The translations under genes and the position numbers were made by a program. Below are positions 27,733 to 35,691 of a stretch of DNA of 64,000 nucleotides, in pieces. This DNA is from Dyadobacter jejuensis (GTDB lineage Bacteria > Bacteroidota > Bacteroidia > Cytophagales > Spirosomataceae): positions 62,001 to 126,000 of the forward strand of contig NZ_QGDT01000010.1 of NCBI RefSeq assembly GCF_003149085.1, written 5' to 3'. The notes under the pieces are model-generated. The model was not told where the DNA came from and did no database searches. It was given only the letters and a program-made list of their open reading frames with translations. The stretch's first letter is position 1; each line of letters starts with the position of its first letter.

Positions 27733-28842
27733 TTAGTCAATCACTCTAAATAGTCGGCTCCAACGTATTTTGTTGAAGAAGCTTGTAGGATTCGGATCGA
27801 TCGACATCCATACGAAAACGGCTTTACCTACAATATGATCGTATGGAACGAAGCCCCAATACCTCGAATCGGCCGAATTATGGCGGTTATCGCCCATCAT
27901 AAAGTAATAATCTTGCTTAAATGTATATTTCGTAATCGCTTCTCCACCCACCTTAATCTCATTGTCCAGGATCTCCACTTGCTCATTATCCTCGTAGTTC
28001 TTAATAACGGGCCCGTACATGGCAATATTCTGAGGAGTCATTTCTACAGTCATACCCTCTTTAGGGACGGTAATAGGACCATAATTGTCTCTATTCCATT
28101 TAAAAAGATTAGAATTTGGATAAAGCATTGGCTCACTAATTTCCTTAGGGGCCATCACCTTCGAAACCGACTTCACGAAATCATACGACTCCAGCGTCTT
28201 GGCGATTTCTACGGTAGTCCACACCAAATAACCCTGTTGATCATTACCAGGAATGGTGTCGTTAAAGGTCTCCGTGTAGCTATTAAACTCCGATATACCA
28301 TTTTCGCGGAACACCTTCAATTCGTTAACGGAAGTAGTAGTAGCCACAAAATATTCGTCTTCCATACGCACAGGATCGGGCACTTTTTCACCATTGGCGT
28401 ATACTGACAGTTGGCGCACCTCTAATTGATCGCCAGGCAAGCCCATACATCTTTTGATATAATTCGTTTTTAGATCGATAGGGTGTTGCAATTCGGGAGG
28501 GTAGTTAAACACCACCACATCTCCGCGCTTCACCTCGCTAAAACCGGGTAATCTAAACTGCGGAAGCTGAACCGCATCCGAATACGAAGGAATATTAGTA
28601 CCCCAGATGGTTTGATGGGTTAATGGTACCTGAAGGGGGGTTTTGGGAGTACGGGTCCCATAATGCAACTTACTCACGAAAAGAAAATCGCCTACCAAGA
28701 GGCTATTCTCCATAGACGGAGTAGGAATTGTAAAAGCTTCAAAAAACAGCCAGCGAATCAGGGTAGCGGCAACGACTGCAAACAACACAGAGTCGAACCA
28801 TTCTCTTAAAGGAGATTTATTTTTTTTGGAAGTAGTAGCCAT
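27733..28842 (-). CDS. lepB: Signal peptidase I
   Basis: Cleaves signal peptides of exported proteins at the inner membrane. 369 residues with one N-terminal helix (about 18-38). Catalytic Ser43 sits in PTPSMENSL and Lys130 in YIKRCMGLPGD; the late signature GDNRHNSADSRYWGFVP is also present. The protein is longer than E. coli-type cores because of a central insert at about 155-300, normal in Bacteroidota. Last gene of the parA-parB-DUF5683-dapB-lepB block, 57 nt after dapB. Confidence 0.95.
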   Translation of the reverse strand: MATTSKKNKSPLREWFDSVLFAVVAATLIRWLFFEAFTIPTPSMENSLLVGDFLFVSKLHYGTRTPKTPLQVPLTHQTIWGTNIPSYSDAVQLPQFRLPGFSEVKRGDVVVFNYPPELQHPIDLKTNYIKRCMGLPGDQLEVRQLSVYANGEKVPDPVRMEDEYFVATTTSVNELKVFRENGISEFNSYTETFNDTIPGNDQQGYLVWTTVEIAKTLESYDFVKSVSKVMAPKEISEPMLYPNSNLFKWNRDNYGPITVPKEGMTVEMTPQNIAMYGPVIKNYEDNEQVEILDNEIKVGGEAITKYTFKQDYYFMMGDNRHNSADSRYWGFVPYDHIVGKAVFVWMSIDPNPTSFFNKIRWSRLFRVID

Positions 28843-28899
28843 AGAGGATTTCAGGTAACAATTTCTAAGTTAAAGGTTTAATATTTAATGATAATGGGA

Positions 28900-29622
28900 C
28901 TAATCGTCCAAGTGACTGAGCAAGTCTTCCATTCCGAATACTCCTTTTTTACCAGGCAACCATTCGGCCGACACGACGGCGCCTAACGCAAATCCCTCAC
29001 GATTATGGGCCGTATGGGCTATTTCGATGGTATCGACCTCAGAGGTATACTTCACGATATGGGTCCCAGGAACCTCTCCTTCCCTTTCAGATAAGATCGT
29101 GATCGCATCGTCGCTCTGTTCAGGTGCGAGTTTCCATTGGCTCAGATGGTCCGTTTCGGCCACTAGGCCCTCAGCCAGAGTAATAGCCGTCCCACTAGGC
29201 GCGTCCAATTTGTGAATATGGTGAATTTCGGTCATACTGGCCTTATACCCTTGGCCATTCATCAGTCTGGCTAGCTGCTTGTTAAGTCTAAAAAACAAAT
29301 TTACCCCAATGCTATAGTTAGAGGCATAGAAAAAAGAGCCCCCATTCGTTTTGCATAAGTCCTCTATTTCCGCCTTATGGTCCAGCCAACCAGTGGTACC
29401 ACTCACTACTGGCCAGCCTTTTTTGATACAATAAGTAATGTTGAGATAAGCTGCCTCGGGAGCACTAAACTCGATGGCTACATCCACATCTTGAGCCCCT
29501 AAAGCCTCCATTTCGTCTCTGTTCCCTAGATCGATTCGCCCTACAATTTGGTGTCCTCTTTCCATTGCTATGCGTTCAATAGTCTTACCCATTTTACCAT
29601 AACCGAGCAATAAAATATTCAT
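28900..29622 (-). CDS. dapB: 4-hydroxy-tetrahydrodipicolinate reductase
   Basis: NAD(P)H-dependent step of the diaminopimelate/lysine pathway, feeding peptidoglycan. 240 residues. The Rossmann motif LLLGYGKMGKTIE is at the N-terminus, and the catalytic signature EIHHIHKLDAPSGTA lies at about 133-147. The ATG at 29622 is chosen over a GTG three codons upstream. Its partner dapA is in this window at 61.2-62.1 kb but in a separate unit. Confidence 0.95.
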   Translation of the reverse strand: MNILLLGYGKMGKTIERIAMERGHQIVGRIDLGNRDEMEALGAQDVDVAIEFSAPEAAYLNITYCIKKGWPVVSGTTGWLDHKAEIEDLCKTNGGSFFYASNYSIGVNLFFRLNKQLARLMNGQGYKASMTEIHHIHKLDAPSGTAITLAEGLVAETDHLSQWKLAPEQSDDAITILSEREGEVPGTHIVKYTSEVDTIEIAHTAHNREGFALGAVVSAEWLPGKKGVFGMEDLLSHLDD

Positions 29623-29647
29623 TCCGTTCACTTTACAATATTATTAT

Positions 29648-30349
29648 TTATTTCAAATTAAAAACCAGCCTAATCCCCGGTGTCGGTGTCAGCATACGTG
29701 GTTGCTGCAGTTTAGGTCCAATTTTAAGGCTTAGATCCTCCGATAGGTCGAAGGTTTTGAGGTGGGCCGCCACATTGGCCTCCACTATAGTAAGTCCATA
29801 AATGATCCCAGCTACTATAATAGAAAGATTTTTGCTCCTTCTCCAATATGTTTTCCCTCTCTTTACCTGGTCGATGGTCAAATCCTGAATCTTACTTTCG
29901 GTATGGAACAAGTTACGAACGAGCACGGGTCGGGTAGCGTCTCCGGTCACCTGGCCATAATCTGGGTTGTCTACCACGTCTCCATTTTCATCGATTATGG
30001 TTTCGTTCAAGTCATAGAACGACTTATAAGCCGAAAGATAATCTTGGTATTTGACTTGATTTAAAACATAGGCATATACGCCACCGCCAATCCCGAGGTA
30101 GATAAGAGGGAGCTTCCAATAATCGCGGTTATACAGCTGTCCTCCGCCCGGGATAAGGGCCCATCGAGTGGCCTTCTGCGGAACGGGAATAAACTTATCC
30201 TCCTTCCGGTGTAAAATGGAATCCACCTGGCTCGTCAGGACACTATCCGCATCTTGCGTGGTAATGTGGAGGTCATCCGTACCCACCACCTGAGCCATGA
30301 CCGGATGCATCAGCCCTATGGCCAATAATATTATAATAAGGTTTTTCAA
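29648..30349 (-). CDS. DUF5683 family protein
   Basis: 233 residues with a signal peptide (KNLIIILLAIGLMHPVMAQ) and the family motif RWALIPGGGQLYNRDYWKLP (about 62-81), followed by two hydrophobic segments (about 82-98 and 170-190). Function unknown; probably an inner-membrane or periplasmic protein. The first codon is TTG: upstream only two codons separate it from a stop, and no ATG restores the signal peptide. It starts 9 nt after the parB stop, so coupled translation is likely. Constant position between parB and dapB in Bacteroidota. Confidence 0.78.
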   Translation of the reverse strand: MKNLIIILLAIGLMHPVMAQVVGTDDLHITTQDADSVLTSQVDSILHRKEDKFIPVPQKATRWALIPGGGQLYNRDYWKLPLIYLGIGGGVYAYVLNQVKYQDYLSAYKSFYDLNETIIDENGDVVDNPDYGQVTGDATRPVLVRNLFHTESKIQDLTIDQVKRGKTYWRRSKNLSIIVAGIIYGLTIVEANVAAHLKTFDLSEDLSLKIGPKLQQPRMLTPTPGIRLVFNLK

Positions 30350-30358
30350 TTCTATGGA

Positions 30359-31267
30359 CTATATTTTCAGGGTATTCAATATGCGTTGTAGTTCCTCCTC
30401 CGACGTAAAAGGGATCTTAATTTCTCCTTTATGGTCGGAATTACTCTTCACCGATACCTTGGCACCAAATAGTGATGACAGTTGGAACTGTAATGTCTTT
30501 AGCTCCTGACTTGTAGAAGGCTTTTTGGCAGGCTCAGGATTGGAGAGAGAAGTCGTCCCTAGTCTTCTGACTTCTTCCTCGACCTTTCGAACCGACCATC
30601 CTTCTTCAATAGTTTTACTAAATATCCGAAGTTGACTCTCTTCATTATGAATGGTTATAAGCGCCCTGGCATGCCCCATGCTAATTTGGTTGTCACGAAG
30701 GGCCGCCTGAATGACCGGCGGTAGCTTGAGAAGCCTGATATAGTTATTGACTGTCGTCCGATTCTTACCTACCCTAGCACCTAGTTCATCTTGTTTTAGG
30801 CTACATTCCAATATTAACCGCTGATAACTAAGGGCAATTTCTATGGCATTCAGATTTTCCCTTTGAATGTTTTCTATAAGGGCCATTTCCAGCATCTGCT
30901 GGTCGTCGGCGGTGCGTACATAAGCCGGAATCCGACTCATGCCTATAGAACGGGAAGCCTGTAGTCGACGCTCCCCAGAAATCAGCTGATATTTATCACT
31001 ACTGAGCTGTCGTACCGTAATGGGTTGGATAATCCCCTGGGTTCTAATAGAATCGGCAAGTTCCATTAAGGCCTCCTGATCGAAATTACTCCTGGGCTGA
31101 AACGGGTTGGCCTCTATTTGGTCCAACTCTATTTCGGACATATTGCCTACCGTATCGGGAGAGACAATCCGAGCATTGGCCCTAGGTGTATTTACCTTTT
31201 CAGAGTCTTGTAGCAATGCCCCCAAGCCTCTTCCCAATCCCGTCATTCTTTTGTTCTTATTATCCAT
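30359..31267 (-). CDS. parB: Chromosome partitioning protein ParB
   Basis: Binds parS near the origin, spreads as a CTP-dependent clamp and guides segregation with ParA. About 302 residues. N-terminal GLGRGLGALL motif, ParB core with the GERRLQASR box (about 110-118; the CTP-binding motif), and a KorB-type helix-turn-helix (about 155-195, KNRTTVNNYIRLLKLP). The ATG at 31267 is preceded by GAAGGA four bases upstream; another ATG four codons earlier and a TTG before it are less likely. It lies 30 nt behind parA. Confidence 0.93.
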   Translation of the reverse strand: MDNKNKRMTGLGRGLGALLQDSEKVNTPRANARIVSPDTVGNMSEIELDQIEANPFQPRSNFDQEALMELADSIRTQGIIQPITVRQLSSDKYQLISGERRLQASRSIGMSRIPAYVRTADDQQMLEMALIENIQRENLNAIEIALSYQRLILECSLKQDELGARVGKNRTTVNNYIRLLKLPPVIQAALRDNQISMGHARALITIHNEESQLRIFSKTIEEGWSVRKVEEEVRRLGTTSLSNPEPAKKPSTSQELKTLQFQLSSLFGAKVSVKSNSDHKGEIKIPFTSEEELQRILNTLKI

Positions 31268-31297
31268 CAGATCCTTCATCCAGTACAAATATCAATT

Positions 31298-32095
31298 TCA
31301 ACTTATGCCCATTTGGCTGTCAGTAGAAAAATGTCCATTTTTCTCGAGTATTTCCCGAGCTAGGTTCAAATAACTCACTGCTCCTTTACTTTCAGCATCC
31401 TGGGCCATTACCGGAATACCGTAACTAGGGGCTTCACTAATACGAACATTCCGTGGAATAATTGTATTGAATACCAAGGATTGAAAATGATTGGTAACCT
31501 CTGTAACCACCTGATTCGACAAGCGTAACCGCAGATCGTACATCGTCAACAAGATCCCTTCGATAATCAGATCGGTATTGAGCCTAGACTGAATGATGGT
31601 AATCGTATTGAGGAGCTTACCTAATCCTTCAAGGGCGAAATATTCGCATTGAACGGGTATGATCACCGAGTCGGCAGCTGTAAGGCTGTTAATGGTAATT
31701 AATCCCAATGACGGTGAGCAGTCTATGATTATAAAATCGTACAGCTCTTTAATGTTCGCAACGGCCATTTTCATCCGGTGCTCTCTATCCTTCAAGTTGA
31801 TCATTTCGATTTCGGCGCCAACCAAATCGATATGAGAAGGAATCAAATGCAGATTCGGAAAATCCGTCTCAATAATGATACCTTCCGTTTCCACTTGTTC
31901 GATCATACACTCGTAGATGCTATTCTGCATATCTTGGGGGTTAAACCCAAGTCCGGAGGTAGAGTTGGCCTGCGGATCAGCATCGATAATAAGTGTACGA
32001 AACTCCAGAGCAGCCAAACTTGCCGCTAGATTAATCGCTGTGGTTGTCTTCCCGACACCTCCCTTTTGGTTTGCAATTGCAATGACTTTGCCCAT
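31298..32095 (-). CDS. parA: Chromosome partitioning ATPase ParA (Soj)
   Basis: 265-residue ParA/MinD ATPase. The deviant Walker A KGGVGKTTTAINLA is at residues 11-24 and the switch region IIDADPQANSTSGLG at about 39-53, with IIDCSPSLGLITINSL further on. It binds DNA non-specifically in the ATP form and is driven by ParB. First gene of the five-gene block to lepB. A half-site resembling parS lies about 60 nt upstream. Confidence 0.95.
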   Translation of the reverse strand: MGKVIAIANQKGGVGKTTTAINLAASLAALEFRTLIIDADPQANSTSGLGFNPQDMQNSIYECMIEQVETEGIIIETDFPNLHLIPSHIDLVGAEIEMINLKDREHRMKMAVANIKELYDFIIIDCSPSLGLITINSLTAADSVIIPVQCEYFALEGLGKLLNTITIIQSRLNTDLIIEGILLTMYDLRLRLSNQVVTEVTNHFQSLVFNTIIPRNVRISEAPSYGIPVMAQDAESKGAVSYLNLAREILEKNGHFSTDSQMGIS

Positions 32096-32260
32096 GAATA
32101 TTGTGTGTTACCAGATATCAAATTTCCGTTATTCGGATCAATTCACCAAAAAATGTTCCACGGAGTTCCAACAAACTTAGACAATCTACTCATTTAAAGC
32201 GATTTGATTGGCATTATTATTTAATTAATTTTTGAAGCTTAAAGGGAAAAACTTCATGTT

Positions 32261-33283
32261 TCACGCCCAGACCTGGGTTCCTTCCGTACAGTTTTTACAC
32301 ATTTCTATCTCCGATCTCGATTTGATTAAGGAAGCGCGAAAAGCCCTATATTTTTCTCCCTTCCAAAGTTGGGTAAAAGTCTCCTGCTTCATATCACCTA
32401 ACTTATACTCGGCATCTTTATCGAAACAACAAGGCACCACGGCGCCATCCCAGGTGATCACACAGGAGTGCCACATTTTCCAGCAATGGTCGATAAACTT
32501 GTTTTTGATGGCATATTTCCCCTCTTTCTCCTTTTTATATCGGGAATATTTATCGATGGTAGGGATCAGGTCCGACCCCTCTTCATAATCATAAATCTGA
32601 GCCGTTTTCAGCCCCACTTCATCCACGCCCATCTCAAGGGCCAATTGCTTCACCTCGTCTATCTGATGCTCATTGGGCTTCACCACCAGAAACTGAAAGA
32701 TCACATGAGGTGTACTAGAGTTAAGCTCCTTTTTCCATTTTATGATGTTACGCGTACCTTCCAGTACTTTTTCTAAATTACCCCCTACCCGATATTGCTC
32801 GTAGACGTCTTGAGTCGTACCATCTATAGAAATAATGAGCCGATCCAAGCCCGATTCAACGGTTTTTCTTGCCCTGTCGTCATTCAGATAATGTGCATTG
32901 GTAGAGGTGGCCGTGTAGAGGCCCTTTTTGTTGGCGTAAGTCACTAAGTCAAAGAACTTAGGGTGCAAATAGGGCTCACCTTGAAAGTAAAAGATCAAAT
33001 ACAGCAGCCGGTCCGCTAGTTCGTCGATCGTACGCTTATAAAGCTTTTCCTCCATCATCCCCGTTGGACGGCTAAAGGACCGCAGCCCACTGGGGCACTC
33101 CGGGCACCGTAGGTTACAGGATGTAGTAGGCTCAAAAGATATGGCTATGGGCATACCCCAATGCACCGGCCGACGGGATACTTTCGAATAGAAATAACTA
33201 CTCAATATTTGTATGGCATTCCAAGCCCTTGTTGGTGTCACTTTTGACAGCAAATTAAGGCCATCTTTGATGTTTTTGTTCAT
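32261..33283 (-). CDS. Radical SAM protein with SPASM domain
   Basis: 340 residues. The radical SAM cluster motif CNLRCPECPSG gives C-x3-C-x2-C at about residues 56-63. The C-terminal SPASM-like region has further cysteines (CWKMWHSC, VPCCFDKD, CKNC at about 290-335) for an auxiliary Fe-S cluster. Such enzymes modify peptides, proteins or small molecules. No precursor peptide is evident nearby. It follows the Lrp regulator by 20 nt and is probably co-transcribed with it. Confidence 0.82.
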   Translation of the reverse strand: MNKNIKDGLNLLSKVTPTRAWNAIQILSSYFYSKVSRRPVHWGMPIAISFEPTTSCNLRCPECPSGLRSFSRPTGMMEEKLYKRTIDELADRLLYLIFYFQGEPYLHPKFFDLVTYANKKGLYTATSTNAHYLNDDRARKTVESGLDRLIISIDGTTQDVYEQYRVGGNLEKVLEGTRNIIKWKKELNSSTPHVIFQFLVVKPNEHQIDEVKQLALEMGVDEVGLKTAQIYDYEEGSDLIPTIDKYSRYKKEKEGKYAIKNKFIDHCWKMWHSCVITWDGAVVPCCFDKDAEYKLGDMKQETFTQLWKGEKYRAFRASLIKSRSEIEMCKNCTEGTQVWA

Positions 33284-33303
33284 TGACGATTACTACCTAA
33301 TTC

Positions 33304-33762
33304 TCAAATGGAGATTTCCGTAGTATTTTTAATTTCAGATATTACAAAGTATGTGCTGATGTGCAGGACACTCTTCAAGACCGATAGCTTATATTGATAA
33401 AACTGGTTAAAAGCCTCGCCATCCTGCACCACTATTTTCAACATGTAATCAAAATTACCAGATACCATTGAACATTCAAGCACTTCTTCCATTTCTTTCG
33501 CGGCATTATTAAAATCCTCGAAGCTTTCCTTTTGCTGTTTATCGAGGGTAACATGGCAATAAGCCATTAATGCCTTCCCTAAAATCTTACGATTTAACAA
33601 CCCTACATATCGATCGATATAGCCTTCCTTCTCGAGTTTACGAATTCGCTCATGTACAGGGGTAACCGAAAGGTTAATATCGCTGGCAATTTCTTTAATA
33701 GTCAACCGGGCATTTTGTTGCAAGCGCCTGAGGATTTTTTTATCGGTTTCATCTGGAAACAT
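33304..33762 (-). CDS. Lrp/AsnC family transcriptional regulator
   Basis: 152 residues: N-terminal helix-turn-helix (about 5-60, ILRRLQQNARLTIKEIASDINLS) and a C-terminal RAM ligand-binding domain (about 70-145). It is divergent from ald (alanine dehydrogenase) across 187 nt, the classic arrangement for an amino-acid-responsive activator of ald, so alanine sensing is a reasonable inference. The gene is followed directly by a radical SAM gene. Confidence 0.9.
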   Translation of the reverse strand: MFPDETDKKILRRLQQNARLTIKEIASDINLSVTPVHERIRKLEKEGYIDRYVGLLNRKILGKALMAYCHVTLDKQQKESFEDFNNAAKEMEEVLECSMVSGNFDYMLKIVVQDGEAFNQFYQYKLSVLKSVLHISTYFVISEIKNTTEISI

Positions 33763-33891
33763 GCGCGGATTTTTTTTCTGTTTGAACCATCTTTAAACAA
33801 ACCAAATAGATTTTTATTCTAGCAAATAAATAACTTTTAGTTTTTATTTCCATCCTTTTAGGGCACCACAGAAAATATTTTTACTGGGATG

Positions 33892-33899
33892 TATTTTTG
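33892..33899 (+). promoter_or_regulatory. Candidate -7 element of ald
   Basis: TATTTTTG fits TAnnTTTG and lies 50 nt before the ald start. No clear -33 element, consistent with activator dependence. Confidence 0.4.
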
Positions 33900-33949
33900 T
33901 AGGAAAATAAACTGTCATCCATTACACCATCCAAAATTAAGCATAGACG

Positions 33950-35062
33950 ATGATCATTGGCGTTCCTAAGGAAATAAAAAACAACGAAAACCGGGTGGCT
34001 GTGACCCCGGCAGGCATCAACGAATTCAAAAGACAGGGACATACCGTATACGTCCAAAAGCAGGCGGGAATAGGCAGCGGGTTTTCGGATGAGGCCTATA
34101 CGGCCGCAGGCGCCGAGATACTACCTACCATAGAGGCGGTGTATGCCCAATCCGAAATGATCATAAAAGTGAAAGAACCCATAGAATCGGAATACCCTTT
34201 AATTAAGGAAGGCCAACTGATATTTACCTATTTTCACTTTGCTTCCTCCAGAGCCCTCACCATGGCGATGATAGAAAGGAAGGCCATTTGCCTGGCCTAT
34301 GAAACGGTAGAAAGAGCCGATCGCTCCCTGCCTCTACTGATCCCTATGAGCGAGGTGGCTGGACGAATGGCCGTTCAAGAAGGCGCGAAATACCTAGAGA
34401 AGCCCATGGGGGGCTGTGGCATCCTGCTCGGTGGTGTAGCTGGCGTTAAGCCCGCCAATGTGCTGGTGCTTGGGGGTGGAATTGTAGGCACTCAGGCAGC
34501 CAAAATGGCCGCCGGACTGGGAGCCCACGTTACCATAGTCGATATCAGCCTGGCTCGGCTCCGGCACCTAGAGGAGGTGATGCCCGCCAATGTCGACACC
34601 ATTATATCGAATGAATACAATATTAAGGAGCTGATAAAAGACAGCCACCTGATCATTGGAGGCGTGCTTATTCCCGGCGCCAAGGCCCCCTCACTCATTA
34701 CCAGGGATATGCTCAAGCTTATGCGCCCCGGAACGGTGCTCGTCGATGTGGCCATCGATCAGGGAGGGTGTTTCGAAACTTCCCATGCCACCACCCATGC
34801 CGACCCCACTTACGTTATCGACGAGGTTGTGCACTATTGCGTGGCAAATATGCCTGGTGCCGTTCCATATACCTCTACCCTGGCCCTTACCAACAGCAGC
34901 CTCCCCTACGCCCTACAACTAGCCAATAAAGGATGGAGGCGTGCGTGCCAGGAGAATGCCGAACTCAAAAAAGGACTCAATATGATACACGGCCAAGTGG
35001 TGTTTAAGGGTGTAGCCGAAGCCTGGAACCTCCAATATACCCCTTTGGAAGGACTTGTATAA
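33950..35062 (+). CDS. ald: Alanine dehydrogenase
   Basis: Interconverts L-alanine and pyruvate with NAD+ and ammonia. 370 residues. N-terminal signature [19 protein letters not shown], the FTYFHFASS stretch with the catalytic His at about 96, Rossmann motif [13 protein letters not shown] (about 174-186) and a late conserved [11 protein letters not shown]. Usual length. Divergent from the Lrp-radical SAM unit, which probably controls it. Confidence 0.95.
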   Translation: MIIGVPKEIKNNENRVAVTPAGINEFKRQGHTVYVQKQAGIGSGFSDEAYTAAGAEILPTIEAVYAQSEMIIKVKEPIESEYPLIKEGQLIFTYFHFASSRALTMAMIERKAICLAYETVERADRSLPLLIPMSEVAGRMAVQEGAKYLEKPMGGCGILLGGVAGVKPANVLVLGGGIVGTQAAKMAAGLGAHVTIVDISLARLRHLEEVMPANVDTIISNEYNIKELIKDSHLIIGGVLIPGAKAPSLITRDMLKLMRPGTVLVDVAIDQGGCFETSHATTHADPTYVIDEVVHYCVANMPGAVPYTSTLALTNSSLPYALQLANKGWRRACQENAELKKGLNMIHGQVVFKGVAEAWNLQYTPLEGLV

Positions 35063-35140
35063 GGCCTTTTGAATCAGATTATCGGTGAAAGGTTGCTAGA
35101 AATAAAAATTCGAAGAATACAAAATTGTCCTTTTGCCATC

Positions 35141-35187
35141 GCCTCCCTAAAAGCCGTTGTATGCCATACATTAACTTTCAGGGAGGC
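35141..35187 (+). terminator. Hairpin downstream of ald
   Basis: GCCTCCCTaAAAG (35141-35153) pairs with CTTTcAGGGAGGC (35175-35187), 12 of 13 pairs with a 21-nt loop. No T run follows, so termination is uncertain. Confidence 0.45.
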
Positions 35188-35329
35188 GCCTAAAATGGCA
35201 TGATAACCCAATAACCCGCTCATCTATAAGGATTCTAAGCCTTTTTGGTATTATACTCATCAATTATAGTAAAATCAGGGAGGGCCCCCTGCATATCTAA
35301 AAATACTCCTATTATTTTCTTTATTGGGA

Positions 35330-35359
35330 TTGACTATTGATTTATTTTGTGTACTTTTG
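35330..35359 (+). promoter_or_regulatory. Distal promoter of the DEAD-box helicase gene
   Basis: TTG (35330-35332), 19-nt spacer, TACTTTTG (35352-35359): full match to the Bacteroidota consensus. Transcription from here would make a leader of about 325 nt before the helicase ATG. Confidence 0.65.
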
Positions 35360-35552
35360 TATAAATTTTTTGAACGAACATCCGTTCGCTTCTCTGCTTC
35401 ATAGCCGGTAAAGGCCAACGATTGGCCGCCCAACCCATTCCATATGTCCGGTTGGCCTACCGCCTCCAACACGCAGAGCCCCACGGATTGTTTGTGGTGG
35501 GCTTTGCACAATCCCTATTTAATTTACAGTTTTAGTGAACATCAAGGAGTTA

Positions 35553-35669
35553 ATGCCGACTTATTGGCTGCTACTAGGTGAGCTAACAAGCAAGTGTGCT
35601 AAAAATATTCTCTATTACCCGTTTTTCGATTCGGGAATGGGGTTGGTATGCTGCTGTATTTACTTTTGA
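35553..35669 (+). CDS. Possible 38-residue leader peptide upstream of the helicase
   Basis: ATG at 35553 preceded by AAGGAG three bases upstream, an unusually good Shine-Dalgarno for this genome. The frame runs 38 codons (MPTYWLLLGELTSKC..., with a CCC triplet near the end) to a TGA at 35667, 22 nt before the helicase ATG. It may be a translated uORF controlling the helicase or chance. No homologue recognised. Confidence 0.3.
   Translation: MPTYWLLLGELTSKCAKNILYYPFFDSGMGLVCCCIYF
35661..35668 (+). promoter_or_regulatory. Possible proximal -7 element of the helicase gene
   Basis: TACTTTTG again fits TAnnTTTG, 23 nt before the ATG, but the nearest TTG is only 15 nt upstream. It may be a second promoter giving a short leader. 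Confidence 0.35.
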
Positions 35670-35691
35670 ATATTATAATAACAACAATAGA

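Larger units (their letters stand above)
35366..35691 (+). promoter_or_regulatory. Long structured 5' leader of the DEAD-box helicase
   Basis: Three pairing elements can be read. GGCCAAC (35413-35419) can form a short hairpin with TTGGCC (35422-35427), or a longer helix with GTTGGCC (35451-35457) extended by CGGTA (35406-35410) / TACCG (35458-35462). The two pairings exclude each other. A second stem-loop joins 35473-35484 with 35494-35507 (about 12 pairs with a 2-nt bulge). A short reading frame with AAGGAG in front follows at 35553. The layout suggests a cis-regulatory RNA, perhaps temperature-responsive as in other DEAD-box helicase mRNAs. No known riboswitch class recognised. Confidence 0.45.

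Noticed and set aside
35275..35511. 78-codon minus-strand frame inside the helicase leader
   Set aside because: It is the complement of the structured leader; the inverted repeats explain its openness better than coding.
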